This document shows, piece after piece, positions 13,369 to 20,758 of a stretch of DNA of 27,850 bases (positions are counted from its first letter, which is position 1; each line of letters starts with the position of its first letter). The stretch is from Veillonellaceae bacterium UBA5809 (lineage in GTDB: Bacteria; Bacillota; Negativicutes; Veillonellales; Dialisteraceae). The position numbers were made by a program, and so were the translations under genes. The notes beneath the pieces were generated by a model that worked only from the letters and a program-made list of their open reading frames with translations, did not search any database and had not been told where the DNA came from. Location of the stretch: assembly GCA_002417965.1 (NCBI GenBank), contig DIDD01000056.1, positions 1 to 27,850 on the forward strand, in the 5' to 3' direction.

Positions 13369-14739
13369 ATGGGAACAAGACTGGAAATGAGCCATTCTGC
13401 TTTTAAAGCCTATGATATCAGGGGTGTTGTCCCGGATGAACTGAATGAGGAACTGGCCTACCGTGTGGGCCGTGCTTATGCGGAACTGTATCATCCCCGG
13501 AAAGTTTGTGTGGGTTATGATATCAGAAACAGCTCCGGAGCCATTAGTCAGGCGGTTATGAAGGGACTGACAGAAGGCGGATCCGATGTGTATAATATCG
13601 GACTGTGCGGTACGGAGATGGTCTATTTTACCACGTTTTATTATCATCTTGACGGTGGAATCATGGTGACGGCCAGCCATAACCCGGCGGATTACAACGG
13701 GATGAAGCTGGTCCGTCAGGAAGGAATTCCGGTCAGCGAGGATACAGGACTGAAAGAAATTGAACAGAAAGCTTTTCAGGGAGATTTTGCAGAAGCAGGA
13801 CGGTGCGGGGAGATTCATGAAAAGGAAATCATGAAGGATTATACGGCCCATCTGCTGACGTATATTAATCCGGATCAGATGAAGCCCCTGAAGATTGTTG
13901 TCAATGCGGGAAACGGGTGCGCCGGTCCTGCTTTTTCCAGTCTCAAACCGTTTCTTCCCTTTCAGTTTTCGGAGATGAATATGACGCCGGACGGTTCTTT
14001 TCCGCATGGCGTGCCGAATCCCATGCTCGAAGAAAACCGTCTTCATACCATTGAGCGGGTACGGCATGAAAAAGCAGACTTGGGCATCGCCTGGGACGGA
14101 GATTTTGACCGCTGCTTCTTTATTGATGAAAACGGCTGCTTCGTAGAGGGTTACTATATGGTGGGCCTTCTGGCAGGATATTTTCTGAAGCGCTGTCCCG
14201 GCGCTGTCATAGTCCATGATCCGCGCCTTTATTGGAATACACAGGAAATATGCCGCCGCCTGGGCGGCCGTGCTGTGGAATCCAAGGGCGGCCATGCTTT
14301 TATGAAAGAAACCATGCGCCGGGTTAACGGCATTTATGGGGCAGAGATGAGCGCCCATCATTTTTTCCGGGATTTTTCCTTCTGTGACAGCGGCATGATT
14401 CCCTGGCTGATTGTTTCCCAGATCATATCCGAGTCAGGCAGGGGACTGGGAGAACTGGTGCATGAAATGGAAAAGGCCTTTCCCTGCAGCGGAGAAATCA
14501 ATCTGCCCGCCCATGACGTAAAGGCCGTACTGCAGGCAGTCGAGGATCAATATGGCGGCCGGGCGGCGGAGGTCAAACATATTGACGGAGTCAGCATGGA
14601 CTTTGGAAACTGGCGCTTTAACCTACGCCCGTCAAATACAGAGCCGCTGATCCGCTTTAATCTGGAGACCAGGGGCGACCGGAAGCTCATGGAAGAAAAG
14701 CGGGATGAAATGATTCATTTTGTGAAGAACCGTCTTTGA
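13369..14739 (+). CDS. Phosphomannomutase / phosphoglucomutase
   Basis: A 456-aa alpha-D-phosphohexomutase. The phosphoserine loop is TASHNPADYNG, the Mg-binding loop WDGDFDRCFF, the sugar-binding loop AEMSAHHFF and the C-terminal phosphate-binding loop RPSNTEPLIRF: all four active-site loops, in order and at normal spacing. It interconverts mannose or glucose 6- and 1-phosphates, feeding GDP-mannose or UDP-glucose precursors for surface sugars. The ATG at 13369 has GGGAAGGGGAAG upstream; a second ATG at 13387 (MSHSAFKAYDIRG) is possible and nearer the conserved start. Specificity within the ManB/AlgC/Pgm group cannot be decided. Transcription may come from read-through, as no promoter is obvious in 13327-13368. 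Confidence 0.92.
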   Translation: MGTRLEMSHSAFKAYDIRGVVPDELNEELAYRVGRAYAELYHPRKVCVGYDIRNSSGAISQAVMKGLTEGGSDVYNIGLCGTEMVYFTTFYYHLDGGIMVTASHNPADYNGMKLVRQEGIPVSEDTGLKEIEQKAFQGDFAEAGRCGEIHEKEIMKDYTAHLLTYINPDQMKPLKIVVNAGNGCAGPAFSSLKPFLPFQFSEMNMTPDGSFPHGVPNPMLEENRLHTIERVRHEKADLGIAWDGDFDRCFFIDENGCFVEGYYMVGLLAGYFLKRCPGAVIVHDPRLYWNTQEICRRLGGRAVESKGGHAFMKETMRRVNGIYGAEMSAHHFFRDFSFCDSGMIPWLIVSQIISESGRGLGELVHEMEKAFPCSGEINLPAHDVKAVLQAVEDQYGGRAAEVKHIDGVSMDFGNWRFNLRPSNTEPLIRFNLETRGDRKLMEEKRDEMIHFVKNRL

Positions 14740-14745
14740 AAGGTC

Positions 14746-14774
14746 TTGACAAATCAAAATAAAGCGTCTATATT
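14746..14774 (+). promoter_or_regulatory. Sigma-A promoter of thrS
   Basis: TTGACA (14746-14751), a 17-nt spacer and TATATT (14769-14774), just after the phosphohexomutase stop and immediately upstream of the T-box leader. Confidence 0.85.
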
Positions 14775-14784
14775 TACGGATATA

Positions 14785-15018
14785 CAGAATTAGCAAGCAA
14801 TGACGAGGACATGGTTTCAGAAAAAAGACCCTCAGAGAGACTGCGGACGGTGCGAGCAGCCGGTCTGGTTTTGAAATTACCGCCTGGGAGCTGAAAAACA
14901 GAAATACAGTATGTTTTTCCGGTCATTCCGTTATCATGAACGAGTGGATCACAGATCTATTTGGGTGGAACCGCGGAAGAGTTACTTTCGTCCCTTAATT
15001 GGGACGGAAGTTTTTTTT
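14785..15018 (+). ncRNA. T-box leader of thrS (tRNA-Thr sensing)
   Basis: The leader carries the Stem I elements AATGACGAGGACATGG and AGAGAGACTGCGGACGGTGC, a specifier loop GAAATTACCG with the threonine codon ACC at 14879-14881, and the T-box GGGTGGAACCGCGG (14963-14976), whose TGGA can pair with an uncharged acceptor end. A terminator with a 10-bp stem (14985-14994 / 15001-15010) and eight T residues follows. Known mechanism: uncharged tRNA-Thr stabilises the antiterminator and turns thrS on during threonine starvation. The specifier assignment is by position and by the identity of the downstream gene. Confidence 0.95.
14985..15018 (+). terminator. Regulated terminator of the thrS T-box
   Basis: CTTTCGTCCC, loop TTAATT, GGGACGGAAG, then eight T. 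One T-G pair interrupts an otherwise complete 10-bp stem. It ends about 25 nt before the thrS start. Confidence 0.92.
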
Positions 15019-15042
15019 ATTGATTCAGGAAGGGAAGAATAA

Positions 15043-16950
15043 ATGATGATTTCTATTATATTGAAAGACGGATCGAAAAAGGAATTTCAGGAACCGGTAT
15101 CTCTGGCGGAAGCTGCGAAAGCAGTCTCCAACAGTCTTGGGAAAAGTGCTGTGGCGGCCAAGGTCAACGGTCATCTGACAGACCTCCGTGAAGACATTCA
15201 GGACGGAAGCTCTGTTGAATTTTTTACGGATCAGGATCCCGAAGGGCTGTTTACACTCCGCCATACCTGTTCCCATGTGATGGCACAGGCCATTAAGCAC
15301 CTGTTCCCGGATGCCAAACTGGCGATCGGACCGGCTATTGACAGCGGATTCTATTATGATATTGACTGTGCCCATGCATTCAGCCAGGAAGATTTTCCTG
15401 CCATTGAAAAGGAAATGAAGAAAATCGTCAAAGAAAATCTTCCTTTGGAAAAAAAGATTCTGTCCCGGGAAGACGCCTTATCCTTTTTCCGTGACAGGGG
15501 AGAGGATTACAAGGTTATTCTGATTCAGGATCTGCCGGAAGATGCGGAAATTTCCATTTATACACAGGGGGATTATACAGATCTCTGCGCCGGCCCCCAT
15601 GTGCGCTCGACAGGACGCATTAAGGCCTTTAAGCTCATGTCAGTAGCCGGTGCTTACTGGCGCGGCGATGAGCACAACAAGATGCTTCAGAGAATCTACG
15701 GCACGGCTTTTTATTCTAAAGAAGAACTGGATCATTATCTGTATGTGAAGGCGGAAGCTGAAAAGCGGGATCATAGAAAACTGGGCAAAATGCTTGACCT
15801 TTTCAGTTTTCATGAAGAGGGCCCGGGCTTCCCGTTCTTTCATCCGAAGGGCATGGTTATCCGCAATGAGCTGATTGATTTTGAAAGAGAACTGTTCCGT
15901 GAATATGGCTATGAAGAAATCATGACGCCTATTATTCTCTCGAAACAGCTGTGGATCCAGTCGGGCCACTGGGACCATTACCGGGAAAACATGTATTTTA
16001 CCAAAATTGACGGTGAAGATTATGCGGTCAAGCCGATGAACTGCCCGGGCAGTATTCTGTATTATAAAACCACTCCGAAGAGTTACCGTGAGCTGCCGCT
16101 GCGCCTTGCAGAATTCGGTATTGTACACCGCCATGAACTGCACGGGGCCCTTCACGGACTGTTCCGCGTACGCAATTTTACACAGGATGATGCCCATATC
16201 TATATGACGCGGGAACAGATGAAGGAAGAAGTCGTCAAGGTTGTGCAGATGTTCGGCAAGCTGTACGGCGCCTTCGGACTGAATTATCATGTGGAGCTGT
16301 CCACCCGTCCGGCAGATTCCATGGGTTCTGACGAACTGTGGGACATGTCGACAAAAGCGCTGAAGGATGCCATTGAAAGTGTGGGGATTCCTTATCAGAT
16401 CAATGAAGGAGACGGCGCTTTCTACGGACCGAAGCTGGACTTCCATATTGAAGATTCTCTGGGACGCACATGGCAGTGCGGAACCATCCAGATGGATATG
16501 CAGATGCCGGAACGCTTTGATGTCAACTACGTGGGAGAAGACGGAGAAAAGCACCGCACCGTCATGATTCACAGAGCCGGATACGGCAGCCTGGAACGGT
16601 TTATCGGCATACTGATCGAACATTATGCAGGAGCCTTCCCCGCATGGCTGGCGCCTGTTCAGGCGGAGGTCATTCCTGTATCGGAGGGACAGATGGAATA
16701 TGCCCGCCAGATTACAGAGGATCTGAAGGCTTCCGGCATCCGTGCTGAACTGGAAACAGACAATGAAACGCTGGGGTATAAAATCCGGGCCGCCCAGATG
16801 CAGAAGGTGCCGTATATGCTGATCCTCGGCGATAAAGAAAAAGACAGCCATACTGTATCCGTCCGCAGCCGCAGTGAAGGAGACAAAGGCGCTTTGCCTG
16901 TGGCGGCCTTTATCGCAGGGCTGAAGGAAGAAATTCAGCATAGGAGCTGA
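15043..16950 (+). CDS. thrS: Threonyl-tRNA synthetase
   Basis: A 635-aa class II synthetase of full family length. Residues 1-64 are the TGS domain. About 65-230 form the editing domain (HTCSHVMAQA with H74/H78, and DLCAGPHVRSTG). About 240-535 form the catalytic core with MNCPGSILYYK, motif 2 GLFRVRNFTQDDAHIY and motif 3 GSLERFIGILIEHYAG, and 540-635 the anticodon-binding domain. It charges tRNA-Thr and clears mis-made Ser-tRNA-Thr. The start ATG at 15043 (a second ATG follows at once) lies behind AGGAAGGGAAG. It is controlled by the T-box leader, and the HutP-like gene begins 5 nt after its stop. Confidence 0.98.
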   Translation: MMISIILKDGSKKEFQEPVSLAEAAKAVSNSLGKSAVAAKVNGHLTDLREDIQDGSSVEFFTDQDPEGLFTLRHTCSHVMAQAIKHLFPDAKLAIGPAIDSGFYYDIDCAHAFSQEDFPAIEKEMKKIVKENLPLEKKILSREDALSFFRDRGEDYKVILIQDLPEDAEISIYTQGDYTDLCAGPHVRSTGRIKAFKLMSVAGAYWRGDEHNKMLQRIYGTAFYSKEELDHYLYVKAEAEKRDHRKLGKMLDLFSFHEEGPGFPFFHPKGMVIRNELIDFERELFREYGYEEIMTPIILSKQLWIQSGHWDHYRENMYFTKIDGEDYAVKPMNCPGSILYYKTTPKSYRELPLRLAEFGIVHRHELHGALHGLFRVRNFTQDDAHIYMTREQMKEEVVKVVQMFGKLYGAFGLNYHVELSTRPADSMGSDELWDMSTKALKDAIESVGIPYQINEGDGAFYGPKLDFHIEDSLGRTWQCGTIQMDMQMPERFDVNYVGEDGEKHRTVMIHRAGYGSLERFIGILIEHYAGAFPAWLAPVQAEVIPVSEGQMEYARQITEDLKASGIRAELETDNETLGYKIRAAQMQKVPYMLILGDKEKDSHTVSVRSRSEGDKGALPVAAFIAGLKEEIQHRS

Positions 16951-16955
16951 CCGTC

Positions 16956-17387
16956 ATGGAGAGAGAATGGCAGAGCAGTGATATAGGCCGTGCCGCTCTT
17001 CGCATGGCCCTGACAGAAACACGTACAGAGGAAAATGAACTGAGGCTCCGTCTGGCAGAAAAGCAGATTCATGCCGTTGCGGTGAACTTTGGGGGCCGGT
17101 TTCTGGAGATTCTTCCCAAGATTTATGAATCTGCTATTGTAGCCGCGCAGAGGCAGGGCGTTGTATCGGATACCCATGTGGGGGACGGTTCTGTCCTGGG
17201 CGCTCTGGAATCAGCGGTTGAACAGGTAAAACTGAAAGCGCTGGGAATGAACGTGGGCGGAAAAATCGGTATTGCCCGATGGCATGAGCATCTCTGCGTT
17301 GCCGTTTATGTAGGGGTGGGCGTGCTCCATTTCAACGAAGTGGCCGTGGGCATTGCCCACAGGGCGCTGAGGGATGACTTGACATAA
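16956..17387 (+). CDS. HutP-family protein (orphan, between thrS and infC)
   Basis: A 143-aa protein whose C-terminal 100 residues resemble HutP, the histidine- and Mg-dependent RNA-binding antiterminator of Bacillus. Shared features by eye are the SGVI-like block (RQGVVSDTHVGDGS), the ALESAVEQVKLKALGMNVG helix region, the WHEHLCVAVYVGVGV strand and the terminal VAVGIAHRAL. Of the HutP metal-site histidines, the one in DTH and the one in IAHRAL seem kept, whereas the second of the central pair appears to be replaced by Gly/Asp. No hut genes are present. It starts 5 nt after thrS with AGGAG at 9-nt spacing, so it is co-transcribed with thrS. Its last codons overlap the infC promoter. Function unknown; RNA binding is inferred from the family. 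Confidence 0.72.
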   Translation: MEREWQSSDIGRAALRMALTETRTEENELRLRLAEKQIHAVAVNFGGRFLEILPKIYESAIVAAQRQGVVSDTHVGDGSVLGALESAVEQVKLKALGMNVGGKIGIARWHEHLCVAVYVGVGVLHFNEVAVGIAHRALRDDLT

Positions 17388-17407
17388 CCCATGAAGAGCT
17401 TTATAAT
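17379..17407 (+). promoter_or_regulatory. Consensus sigma-A promoter of infC-rpmI-rplT
   Basis: TTGACA (17379-17384), exactly 17 nt, TATAAT (17402-17407): all 12 consensus bases match. The -35 box lies inside the last codons of the HutP-like gene. It drives the translation-factor operon independently of the thrS T-box. Confidence 0.93.
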
Positions 17408-17413
17408 AATTAA

Positions 17414-17524
17414 CGTATGAAGTTGCAAGAAGAAGTCATCCGCTTCTCACCTTACAAGGCAGACTGCTACTAAGGTCAGGAATGAATTTATACCGGGTGG
17501 CTTTTAGCCGCCCGGTTTCTCTTT
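17414..17524 (+). ncRNA. infC operon leader with attenuator (L20-leader-like)
   Basis: A leader of about 110 nt between the consensus promoter and infC. It contains the pairing segments ACCTTA (17449-17454) and TAAGGT (17471-17476) and ends in a terminator. This arrangement matches the autoregulatory leaders of Firmicute infC-rpmI-rplT operons, where free L20 causes premature termination. Assigning it to that exact RNA family needs a covariance search. Confidence 0.7.
17492..17524 (+). terminator. Attenuator terminator before infC
   Basis: ACCGGGTGGC (17492-17501), loop TTTTA, GCCGCCCGGT (17507-17516), with one T-G pair in a 10-bp stem, followed by TTCTCTTT. It sits about 30 nt upstream of the infC start. 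Confidence 0.85.
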
Positions 17525-17554
17525 GCAATGATTTCAGTCTCGGAGGTGAAGACA

Positions 17555-18064
17555 ATAGGTAAGGAATTACGTATCAATGAGCAGATCCGTGCCCGTGAAG
17601 TACGGGTTGTCAGCGATGCAAACGAACAGCTGGGGATTATGACGCTTCATGAAGCGATCCATATGGCGGAAGAAAAAGGATTTGATCTGGTGGAAGTGGC
17701 GCCCAACGGGAAGCCTCCCGTCTGCCGGATTATGAATTACGGAAAATTCCGTTATGAACAGCAGAAACGGGATAAGGAAGCAAAAAAGAAACAAAAGATT
17801 TATCAGATCAAGGAAGTCAAACTTCGTCCGAATATTGAAGATCATGATTTCTATGTAAAATTGAAAAATGCACAGCGTTTTCTTGCGGAGGGCAATAAGG
17901 TCAAGGTCACCATTATGTTCCGCGGCCGGGAGATGACACATCCGGAGCTGGGACGCAGTGTGCTGGAACGTGTGCTTCACGAATTGGGAGATGCCATTAT
18001 TCGGGAAAAACCACCGAAACTGGAAGGCCGCAATATGACCATGGTCATTGCGCCGAAAGCATAA
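17555..18064 (+). CDS. infC: Translation initiation factor IF-3 (AUA start)
   Basis: About 169 aa. The N-terminal domain runs ELRINEQIRAREVRVVSDANEQLGIM, then the lysine-rich linker (QQKRDKEAKKKQKIYQIKEVKLRP), then the C-terminal domain with VKVTIMFRGREMTHPELG and EGRNMTMVIAPK. It binds the 30S subunit and discriminates initiator tRNA and start codons. The frame is open from an ATG at 17528, but that codon has no ribosome site and lies directly after the attenuator. A strong CGGAGGTGA (17541-17549) instead points to ATA at 17555, giving MGKELRINEQ, the normal N-terminus. A non-canonical start is the rule for infC, since IF-3 represses its own initiation at such codons. First gene of infC-rpmI-rplT. 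Confidence 0.95.
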   Translation: MGKELRINEQIRAREVRVVSDANEQLGIMTLHEAIHMAEEKGFDLVEVAPNGKPPVCRIMNYGKFRYEQQKRDKEAKKKQKIYQIKEVKLRPNIEDHDFYVKLKNAQRFLAEGNKVKVTIMFRGREMTHPELGRSVLERVLHELGDAIIREKPPKLEGRNMTMVIAPKA

Positions 18065-18082
18065 CTTAAGGAGACGATACAG

Positions 18083-18280
18083 ATGCCGAAGATGAAAACC
18101 CGCCGCGCCGCGGCTAAGCGCTTTACGGAAACCGGATCCGGGAATTTTAAAAGGAATAAAGCATTCCGCAGCCATATTTTAGAGAAGAAATCGCCGAAAC
18201 GCAAACGCGGTTACAGAAAAGCTGCATTGATTTCCAAAGCGGATTTTGACCGTGTGTCAAGAATGCTGCCAAACGGCTGA
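18083..18280 (+). CDS. rpmI: 50S ribosomal protein L35
   Basis: A 65-aa, strongly basic protein beginning MPKMKTRRAAAKRF, with FKRNKAFRSHILEKKSPKRKR, the conserved bL35 pattern and length. The ATG follows AAGGAGACG. It lies 18 nt after infC and 21 nt before rplT, the universal order. Confidence 0.98.
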   Translation: MPKMKTRRAAAKRFTETGSGNFKRNKAFRSHILEKKSPKRKRGYRKAALISKADFDRVSRMLPNG

Positions 18281-18301
18281 TAAAGGGAGGATTTTTTTAA
18301 T

Positions 18302-18649
18302 ATGGCAAGAGTAAAAAGCGGCATGACAAATCATGCAAGACATAAAAAAATATTGAAGATGGCCAAAGGCTACCGCGGTGCCCGTCACAGCCAGTTCAAA
18401 AAAGCAAATGAACTGGTTATGAAAGCGCTCTATTATGCAAGACGTGACCGCCGTGCAAAGAAGAGAGAATTCAGAAGACTCTGGATTGCCCGTATCAATG
18501 CGGCAGCCCGTCAGAACGGAATGACCTACAGTACTTTGATTGCGGGTCTGACCAAATCCGGGATAGAAGTAAACCGTAAGATGCTCAGTGAACTGGCCAT
18601 CAGCGATCCTGCTTCCTTCACCAAACTGGTGGAAGCGGCCCGTAAATAA
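18302..18649 (+). CDS. rplT: 50S ribosomal protein L20
   Basis: A 115-aa basic protein beginning MARVKSGMTNHARHKKILK, with GYRGARHSQFKKANE and RRLWIARINAAARQNGM, the rRNA-binding signature of bL20, which is needed for early 50S assembly. In Firmicutes L20 represses this operon through the leader RNA, and the attenuator ahead of infC suggests the same here. The ATG follows AAGGGAGG. A strong terminator lies directly downstream. Confidence 0.98.
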   Translation: MARVKSGMTNHARHKKILKMAKGYRGARHSQFKKANELVMKALYYARRDRRAKKREFRRLWIARINAAARQNGMTYSTLIAGLTKSGIEVNRKMLSELAISDPASFTKLVEAARK

Positions 18650-18655
18650 AAAAAT

Positions 18656-18697
18656 AAGTCTGTACGCAGATCCTTAGACTGCGGCAGACTTTTTTTA
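18656..18697 (+). terminator. Rho-independent terminator after rplT
   Basis: AAGTCTG (18656-18662) pairs with CAGACTT (18685-18691), with an inner stem CGCAG/CTGCG, followed by a run of T. Confidence 0.88.
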
Positions 18698-18720
18698 TGG
18701 CCGTGAAAAACGGAAGATAT

Positions 18721-18759
18721 GAAAAGAAGCACAGGGCTCGGGATCCTGTGCTTCTTTTC
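18721..18759 (-). terminator. Hairpin terminator of fba
   Basis: GAAAAGAAGCACAGG (18721-18735) and CCTGTGCTTCTTTTC (18745-18759) are exact reverse complements, a 15-bp stem with a 9-nt loop. It lies 11 nt beyond the leftward aldolase stop. The stem itself ends in CTTCTTTTC on both strands, so it may work in both directions. Confidence 0.8.
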
Positions 18760-18769
18760 ATCTAAATTG

Positions 18770-19702
18770 TCAGGCCTGTCCGTCGGAACCGAGAACAGCG
18801 GTGATTTTATGCATGACCATCTGCTTGACGGCTTCGCGGCCGGCCTTCAGATACATGCGGGGATCGAAGGTTTCCGGGTGCTCATGCAGACTTTCACGGA
18901 TGGAAGAAGTCAGGGCAAGGCGGATGTCTGTGTCAATATTGATTTTGCAGACAGCCATGGAAGCGGCCTTCCGGAGCATTTCTTCAGGAACGCCCTTGGC
19001 GCCGTTGACTTCACCGCCGAAGCGGTTGCATTTTTCCACAAATTCAGGAATGACCGTGGAAGCGCCGTGGAGAACAATGGGATATCCCGGGAGAAGACGG
19101 CCCACCTTTTCCAGACGGTCAAAATCAAGATAGGGATCGCCCTTGAATTTATAAGCGCCGTGGCTGGTGCCGATGGCGATGGCCAGAGAGTCGCAGTGTG
19201 TCAGTTCGACGAATTCGGCAGCCTGATCAGGATCGGTAAAGATGGCATCCTTCTCAGCGACATTGACATGATCCTCCACGCCGGCAAGACGTCCCAGCTC
19301 TGCTTCCACGACGGCGCCGTGGGCATGGGCATATTCGACGACTTTTTTTGTAAGGGCGGCATTTTCATCGAAGGGATACTTGCTTCCGTCGATCATGACT
19401 GAACTGAATCCGCCGTCAATGCAGGCTTTGCAGACTTCAAATGTGGATCCGTGATCCAGATGGAGCGCTACCGGAATATCAGGACAGCGTGTGAGAGCAA
19501 TTTTAGTCAGTCCCACAATATAATCCTGTCCGGCATAAGTGCGGGCGCCTTCAGATGCCTGAAGAATGACGGGAGAATGGGTGGCCTCGGCGCCTTCCAT
19601 AATTCCCTGAATGATTTCCATATTATTCACATTGAATGCACCCACTGCATAATGGCCTTCATAGGCTTTTTTAAACATTTCTGTGGTTCTTGTAAGCGGC
19701 AT
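18770..19702 (-). CDS. fba: Class II fructose-1,6-bisphosphate aldolase
   Basis: A 310-aa zinc-dependent aldolase. Motifs in order are AVGAFNVNNMEI, VALHLDHGSTFE (catalytic Asp and zinc-ligand His), VVEAELGRLAG, IGTSHGAYKF (zinc His), IVLHGAST (zinc His) and INIDTDIRLA. It cleaves fructose 1,6-bisphosphate to glyceraldehyde 3-phosphate and dihydroxyacetone phosphate in glycolysis and gluconeogenesis. The length matches the FbaA/GatY branch. The ATG at 19702 is preceded by GAGGAGGAATG. Monocistronic, with its own terminator and a long upstream region. Tagatose-bisphosphate specificity (GatY/KbaY) is a less likely alternative, as no tagatose or galactitol genes are near. Confidence 0.95.
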   Translation of the reverse strand: MPLTRTTEMFKKAYEGHYAVGAFNVNNMEIIQGIMEGAEATHSPVILQASEGARTYAGQDYIVGLTKIALTRCPDIPVALHLDHGSTFEVCKACIDGGFSSVMIDGSKYPFDENAALTKKVVEYAHAHGAVVEAELGRLAGVEDHVNVAEKDAIFTDPDQAAEFVELTHCDSLAIAIGTSHGAYKFKGDPYLDFDRLEKVGRLLPGYPIVLHGASTVIPEFVEKCNRFGGEVNGAKGVPEEMLRKAASMAVCKINIDTDIRLALTSSIRESLHEHPETFDPRMYLKAGREAVKQMVMHKITAVLGSDGQA

Positions 19703-20128
19703 TGGTCATTCCTCCTCGTTAAATACAGGGCCGCCGGCAAAGAGACGGCCGTTTTATCATGCGCCTCCGGCAGGATCTGCTGATCCCGTTACAGAGAAAC
19801 AGGCCCGGGAAGTCCGTGTCGGCCCTATGGCCGTCAGATGGAAAAGGATGCCGGTTTTTCAGAAATCAGGCGGGCCGTCTGTTTCTGCATTATGTAAATT
19901 CCGAAAACATCCATCAGTTTTTATTATACTGAAAACAGACGGGCTTTGCCACCTGTTTTTACAGAGAAAACAAGGCGGAATCAAAATTGGAAAACCGGGG
20001 AAAAGAACGGTATGCGGGAAAGGTGTCTGTTTATCGGGAAAAGATCTGTAAGGTCTGGGAGACTGACAGAGAGAAAGAAAATTTTTTATTGATACAGGCG
20101 GAGAATGGGAAAGAAAGGCGTGAAAATC
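19703..20128. other. Long intergenic region between divergent fba and yajQ
   Basis: No credible gene. On the minus strand a perfect TATAAT (19928-19923), with a poor TGGCAA -35 (19951-19946), could serve fba with a leader of about 215 nt. It lies inside nested dyads: CGTCTGTTT (19876-19884) / AAACAGACG (19933-19941), and GTTTT/AAAAC closer in. The remainder shows nothing recognisable. Confidence 0.4.
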
Positions 20129-20157
20129 TTGAAAAACAATCCCATTTCTGATATGAT
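20129..20157 (+). promoter_or_regulatory. Probable sigma-A promoter of yajQ and the cbi genes
   Basis: TTGAAA (20129-20134), a 17-nt spacer and TATGAT (20152-20157), 5 of 6 in each box. The leader to the yajQ GTG is about 100 nt. No cobalamin-riboswitch core is seen in it. Confidence 0.65.
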
Positions 20158-20261
20158 TTATTAGATGTTTATTATAGATTGACAGATTGAAACGAAGCGC
20201 CGGAAGAGGCATGACAAAATAAAAATCATGTGTTTACGGCATATATAAAGGGGGAATCACG

Positions 20262-20753
20262 GTGGCAAAAGAATACTCATTTGATGTTGTATCATCTGTA
20301 GACCGGCAGGAGGTATCCAATGCCGTCAATCAGGCATCCCGGGAAATTGCAACCCGCTACGATTTTAAAGGCAGCAAAAGTTCGGTGACGCTGGAGGATG
20401 ATGCGGTTACAATGATCGGGGATGATGATTTCAAGCTGCGTCTTGTGCGGGAAATTATCAACGGAAAGCTGGCCAAGCGGGGGGTATCTCTGAAAAATGT
20501 GAAGGAGCGTGCGGTGGAACCGGCCGCCGGGGGCACTGTCCGGCAGGTCCTTGATATACAGACGGGGATCTCCAAGGAATTGGGAAAGGAGATCCAGAAA
20601 AAGATCAAGAATTCCGGTCTGAAGGTCACGGCGCAGATTCAGGATGATCAGGTCCGGATCAGCGGAAAGGATAAAGACGTGCTGCAGGAGGTTATTTCTC
20701 TGCTGAAGGGACAGGATTTTCCGGTAGAGCTGCAGTTTGTCAATTACCGGTGA
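20262..20753 (+). CDS. yajQ: YajQ family nucleotide-binding protein
   Basis: A 163-aa cytosolic protein of the YajQ (DUF520) family. It opens AKEYSFDVVSSVDRQEVSNAVNQASREIATRYDFKGSKS, which is highly conserved, and ends with DVLQEVISLLKGQDFPVELQFVNYR. Family members bind nucleotides, and a Xanthomonas homologue binds cyclic di-GMP; the role in Firmicutes is unclear. The GTG start at 20262 follows AAGGGGGAA. Its stop is only 5 nt before the cbiD ATG and the GGTGA at its end appears to be the cbiD ribosome site, so it heads the cobalamin transcript. Confidence 0.95.
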   Translation: MAKEYSFDVVSSVDRQEVSNAVNQASREIATRYDFKGSKSSVTLEDDAVTMIGDDDFKLRLVREIINGKLAKRGVSLKNVKERAVEPAAGGTVRQVLDIQTGISKELGKEIQKKIKNSGLKVTAQIQDDQVRISGKDKDVLQEVISLLKGQDFPVELQFVNYR

Positions 20754-20758
20754 ACAGT

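Noticed and set aside
13366..14361. 331-codon leftward frame opposite the phosphohexomutase gene
   Set aside because: Covers the conserved TASHNP and DGDFDR coding regions in antisense; no domain, no ribosome site.
15640..16941. 433-codon leftward frame opposite thrS
   Set aside because: Long, but a codon-bias shadow of a clear synthetase gene; composition rich in His/Phe/Arg with no recognisable fold.
19683..20212. Open frames on both strands between fba and yajQ (122 and 117 codons)
   Set aside because: They oppose each other, have no ribosome site or known motif, and overlap the fba and yajQ control regions.
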